A stretch of 6,073 nucleotides of DNA, from the NCBI GenBank assembly GCA_024635465.1, contig JAGXIS010000154.1, positions 1 through 6,073 of the forward strand, in the 5' to 3' direction. The notes below the pieces were generated by a model. That model ran no database searches, was not told where the DNA came from, and saw nothing but the letters and a program-made list of their open reading frames with translations. Of this stretch, positions 5,172-6,073 are shown piece after piece. Position 1 is the first letter of the stretch. Each line of letters begins with the position of its first letter. A program made the position numbers and the translations under genes. Source of the stretch: Bacteroidota bacterium (GTDB taxonomy: Bacteria; Bacteroidota; Rhodothermia; Balneolales; Balneolaceae).

Positions 5172-6041
5172 TCATACATTTTGTTCATGCCAGGTTTCCG
5201 GATAGTTACTATCACCATTCCTATGTATTCCGAGTGGTTTTTCCACCAATGAGGACTCATTCTTACCATTTACTTTTGATGTTTTAAATCGATTATATAA
5301 CCACTCCACATACTGAAACGGAGTGATCAGTTTTATGGCAAAAGATTGAATACTGGTGTACTGATTGATTGCAATTCTTCTAAAATCATATTGTGTGTCT
5401 CCAAACTTGGGAGAACCCGTGTACACGCCACATGCAAACAAATACCCGGAGTCGGATACTATTTGTTTTATTTTTTTATCGAATTTACCATATGGATATG
5501 CGAAACTTTGGATCGGTTCCTCTAAAATTGATTCAATCTCCGCTTTCGATTTTCGGATTGTATAATTTGCTTCAAATTCCGTTAAATCAGAAAGTATAAC
5601 GTGGTGCATAGAGTGTGAACCAATCTCAAATCCCTGTCTTTTGGCATCCAGTATCTGTTCATTCGTCATCAGTGGGCAAATATCATCCTTATCTTTTTCA
5701 TCCCATTTTGCACGGGTTAATTCTCTGTTGCCAACTACGAATATCACGCCTTTCATACCCATTTTATTCATCATGGGAATGGCATTTTCAAACGTGTCCA
5801 TGTAACCATCGTCAAATGTCAGAATGATCGGTTTATAAGGAAGTGTCAATTTTTCCTCTTTGTAAAGTTGATAATCTGCAAATGTTATAGGAGTGTATCC
5901 TAAGCTGTTTATCAAATTTAATTGTTTTTGAAAATCTGAGACCGTTACGTAGTGCCAGTGATTGTATTTTTCAGGTAACTCCTTCACAATCCGATGGTAC
6001 ATCAGTATCTTAATTTTAGATGTTTTTTCTTCTTCTCTCAC
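5172..6041 (-). CDS. Polysaccharide deacetylase family protein (CE4/NodB-like)
   Basis: Encodes a 289-residue metal-dependent carbohydrate deacetylase. Family motifs are in order: ILMYHRI (12-18) at the first strand, motif 1 TFDDGY (75-80) with D77 as likely base and D78 as metal ligand, motif 2 H143-S-M-H-H147 with H143 and H147 as metal ligands, and motif 3 FAYPYG (180-185). The NodB core covers about 70-235. No signal peptide or membrane anchor is visible at the N-terminus (MREEEKTSKIK), so the enzyme appears cytoplasmic, unlike most peptidoglycan or PNAG deacetylases. A GTG start is used: an in-frame TAA lies at 6050-6048, no other standard start codon follows it, and the next Met (M14) falls inside the conserved first strand. 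It is the first complete gene of the visible operon. The likely role is removal of acetyl groups from a sugar or glycan intermediate; the substrate is unknown. The last 40 residues are polar and not part of the known core. Confidence 0.9.
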   Translation of the reverse strand: MREEEKTSKIKILMYHRIVKELPEKYNHWHYVTVSDFQKQLNLINSLGYTPITFADYQLYKEEKLTLPYKPIILTFDDGYMDTFENAIPMMNKMGMKGVIFVVGNRELTRAKWDEKDKDDICPLMTNEQILDAKRQGFEIGSHSMHHVILSDLTEFEANYTIRKSKAEIESILEEPIQSFAYPYGKFDKKIKQIVSDSGYLFACGVYTGSPKFGDTQYDFRRIAINQYTSIQSFAIKLITPFQYVEWLYNRFKTSKVNGKNESSLVEKPLGIHRNGDSNYPETWHEQNV

Positions 6042-6073
6042 GTCATATTATTTGATCTGTTTCTCTTGATAAA
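6042..6073 (-). other. Operon sequence upstream of the deacetylase, possible 3' end of another gene
   Basis: The last 32 bases are open in all three minus-strand frames until stops close to the GTG start (TAA at 6050-6048, TGA at 6045-6043, and TGA at 6040-6038 overlapping the start). A preceding gene ending here with a tiny gap or overlap would fit the tight spacing of the operon, but the fragment is too short to identify. Confidence 0.3.

Larger units (their letters stand above)
959..6041 (-). other. Probable exopolysaccharide operon (deacetylase, GT4, GH9, GT2)
   Basis: Four minus-strand genes follow each other with gaps of 36, 22 and 15 bases and no terminator-like or promoter-like sequence between them. 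The mix of two glycosyltransferases, a deacetylase and an exported glycoside hydrolase is typical of extracellular polysaccharide loci. Transport and polymerisation genes (Wzx, Wzy, Wza, Wzc or a Bcs/Pga-type export system) are not in the window and should lie upstream. No promoter is visible at the right edge. Confidence 0.75.

Overview
The window combines a four-gene polysaccharide operon on the minus strand with a small HUH/Y1 transposase locus on the plus strand that sits in a dense array of palindromic repeats. The AT-rich DNA, the mostly weak Shine-Dalgarno sites, the roughly 150-residue IS200-like transposase and the GC-rich AACCCC/GGGGTT hairpins in an AT-rich background suggest the Bacteroidota/Balneolota (FCB) group. 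This is an inference from style; no taxonomic marker gene is present.

Layout. Positions 9-78 hold a composite palindromic unit in minus orientation. Positions 168-614 encode a complete Y1 (IS200/REP-associated-like) transposase on the plus strand. Positions 625-963 are gene-free and filled with palindromes: two plus-orientation copies of the same composite unit (625-692 and 766-835), a lone stem-loop (696-711), and two head-to-tail units of 64 and 67 bases, each carrying three stem-loops (833-896 and 897-963). The last repeat runs into the 3' end of the convergent operon and supplies the stop codon of its last gene.

The operon is read from right to left: a CE4 polysaccharide deacetylase (6041-5172), a GT4 glycosyltransferase (5135-3972), a lipoprotein GH9 glycoside hydrolase with an N-terminal Ig-like domain (3949-2171), and a membrane GT2 processive-type glycosyltransferase (2155-959). 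Gaps are 36, 22 and 15 bases, so co-transcription is likely. The operon promoter lies outside the window, and an upstream gene probably ends just before the deacetylase.

How the parts may work together. GT4 and GT2 would build a glycan, the deacetylase would remove N- or O-acetyl groups (apparently in the cytoplasm, since no signal peptide is visible), and the GH9 lipoprotein would trim or release the product outside the inner membrane. Substrate identity cannot be read from sequence; a beta-linked, amino-sugar-containing exopolysaccharide is a reasonable hypothesis. The most unusual part is the repeat/transposase locus. Inverted copies of one structured unit flank a single-strand-type transposase, stems are preserved by compensatory changes, and the same stem modules are reused in tandem units. 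It resembles the RAYT/REP arrangement of other bacteria but with different repeat sequences.
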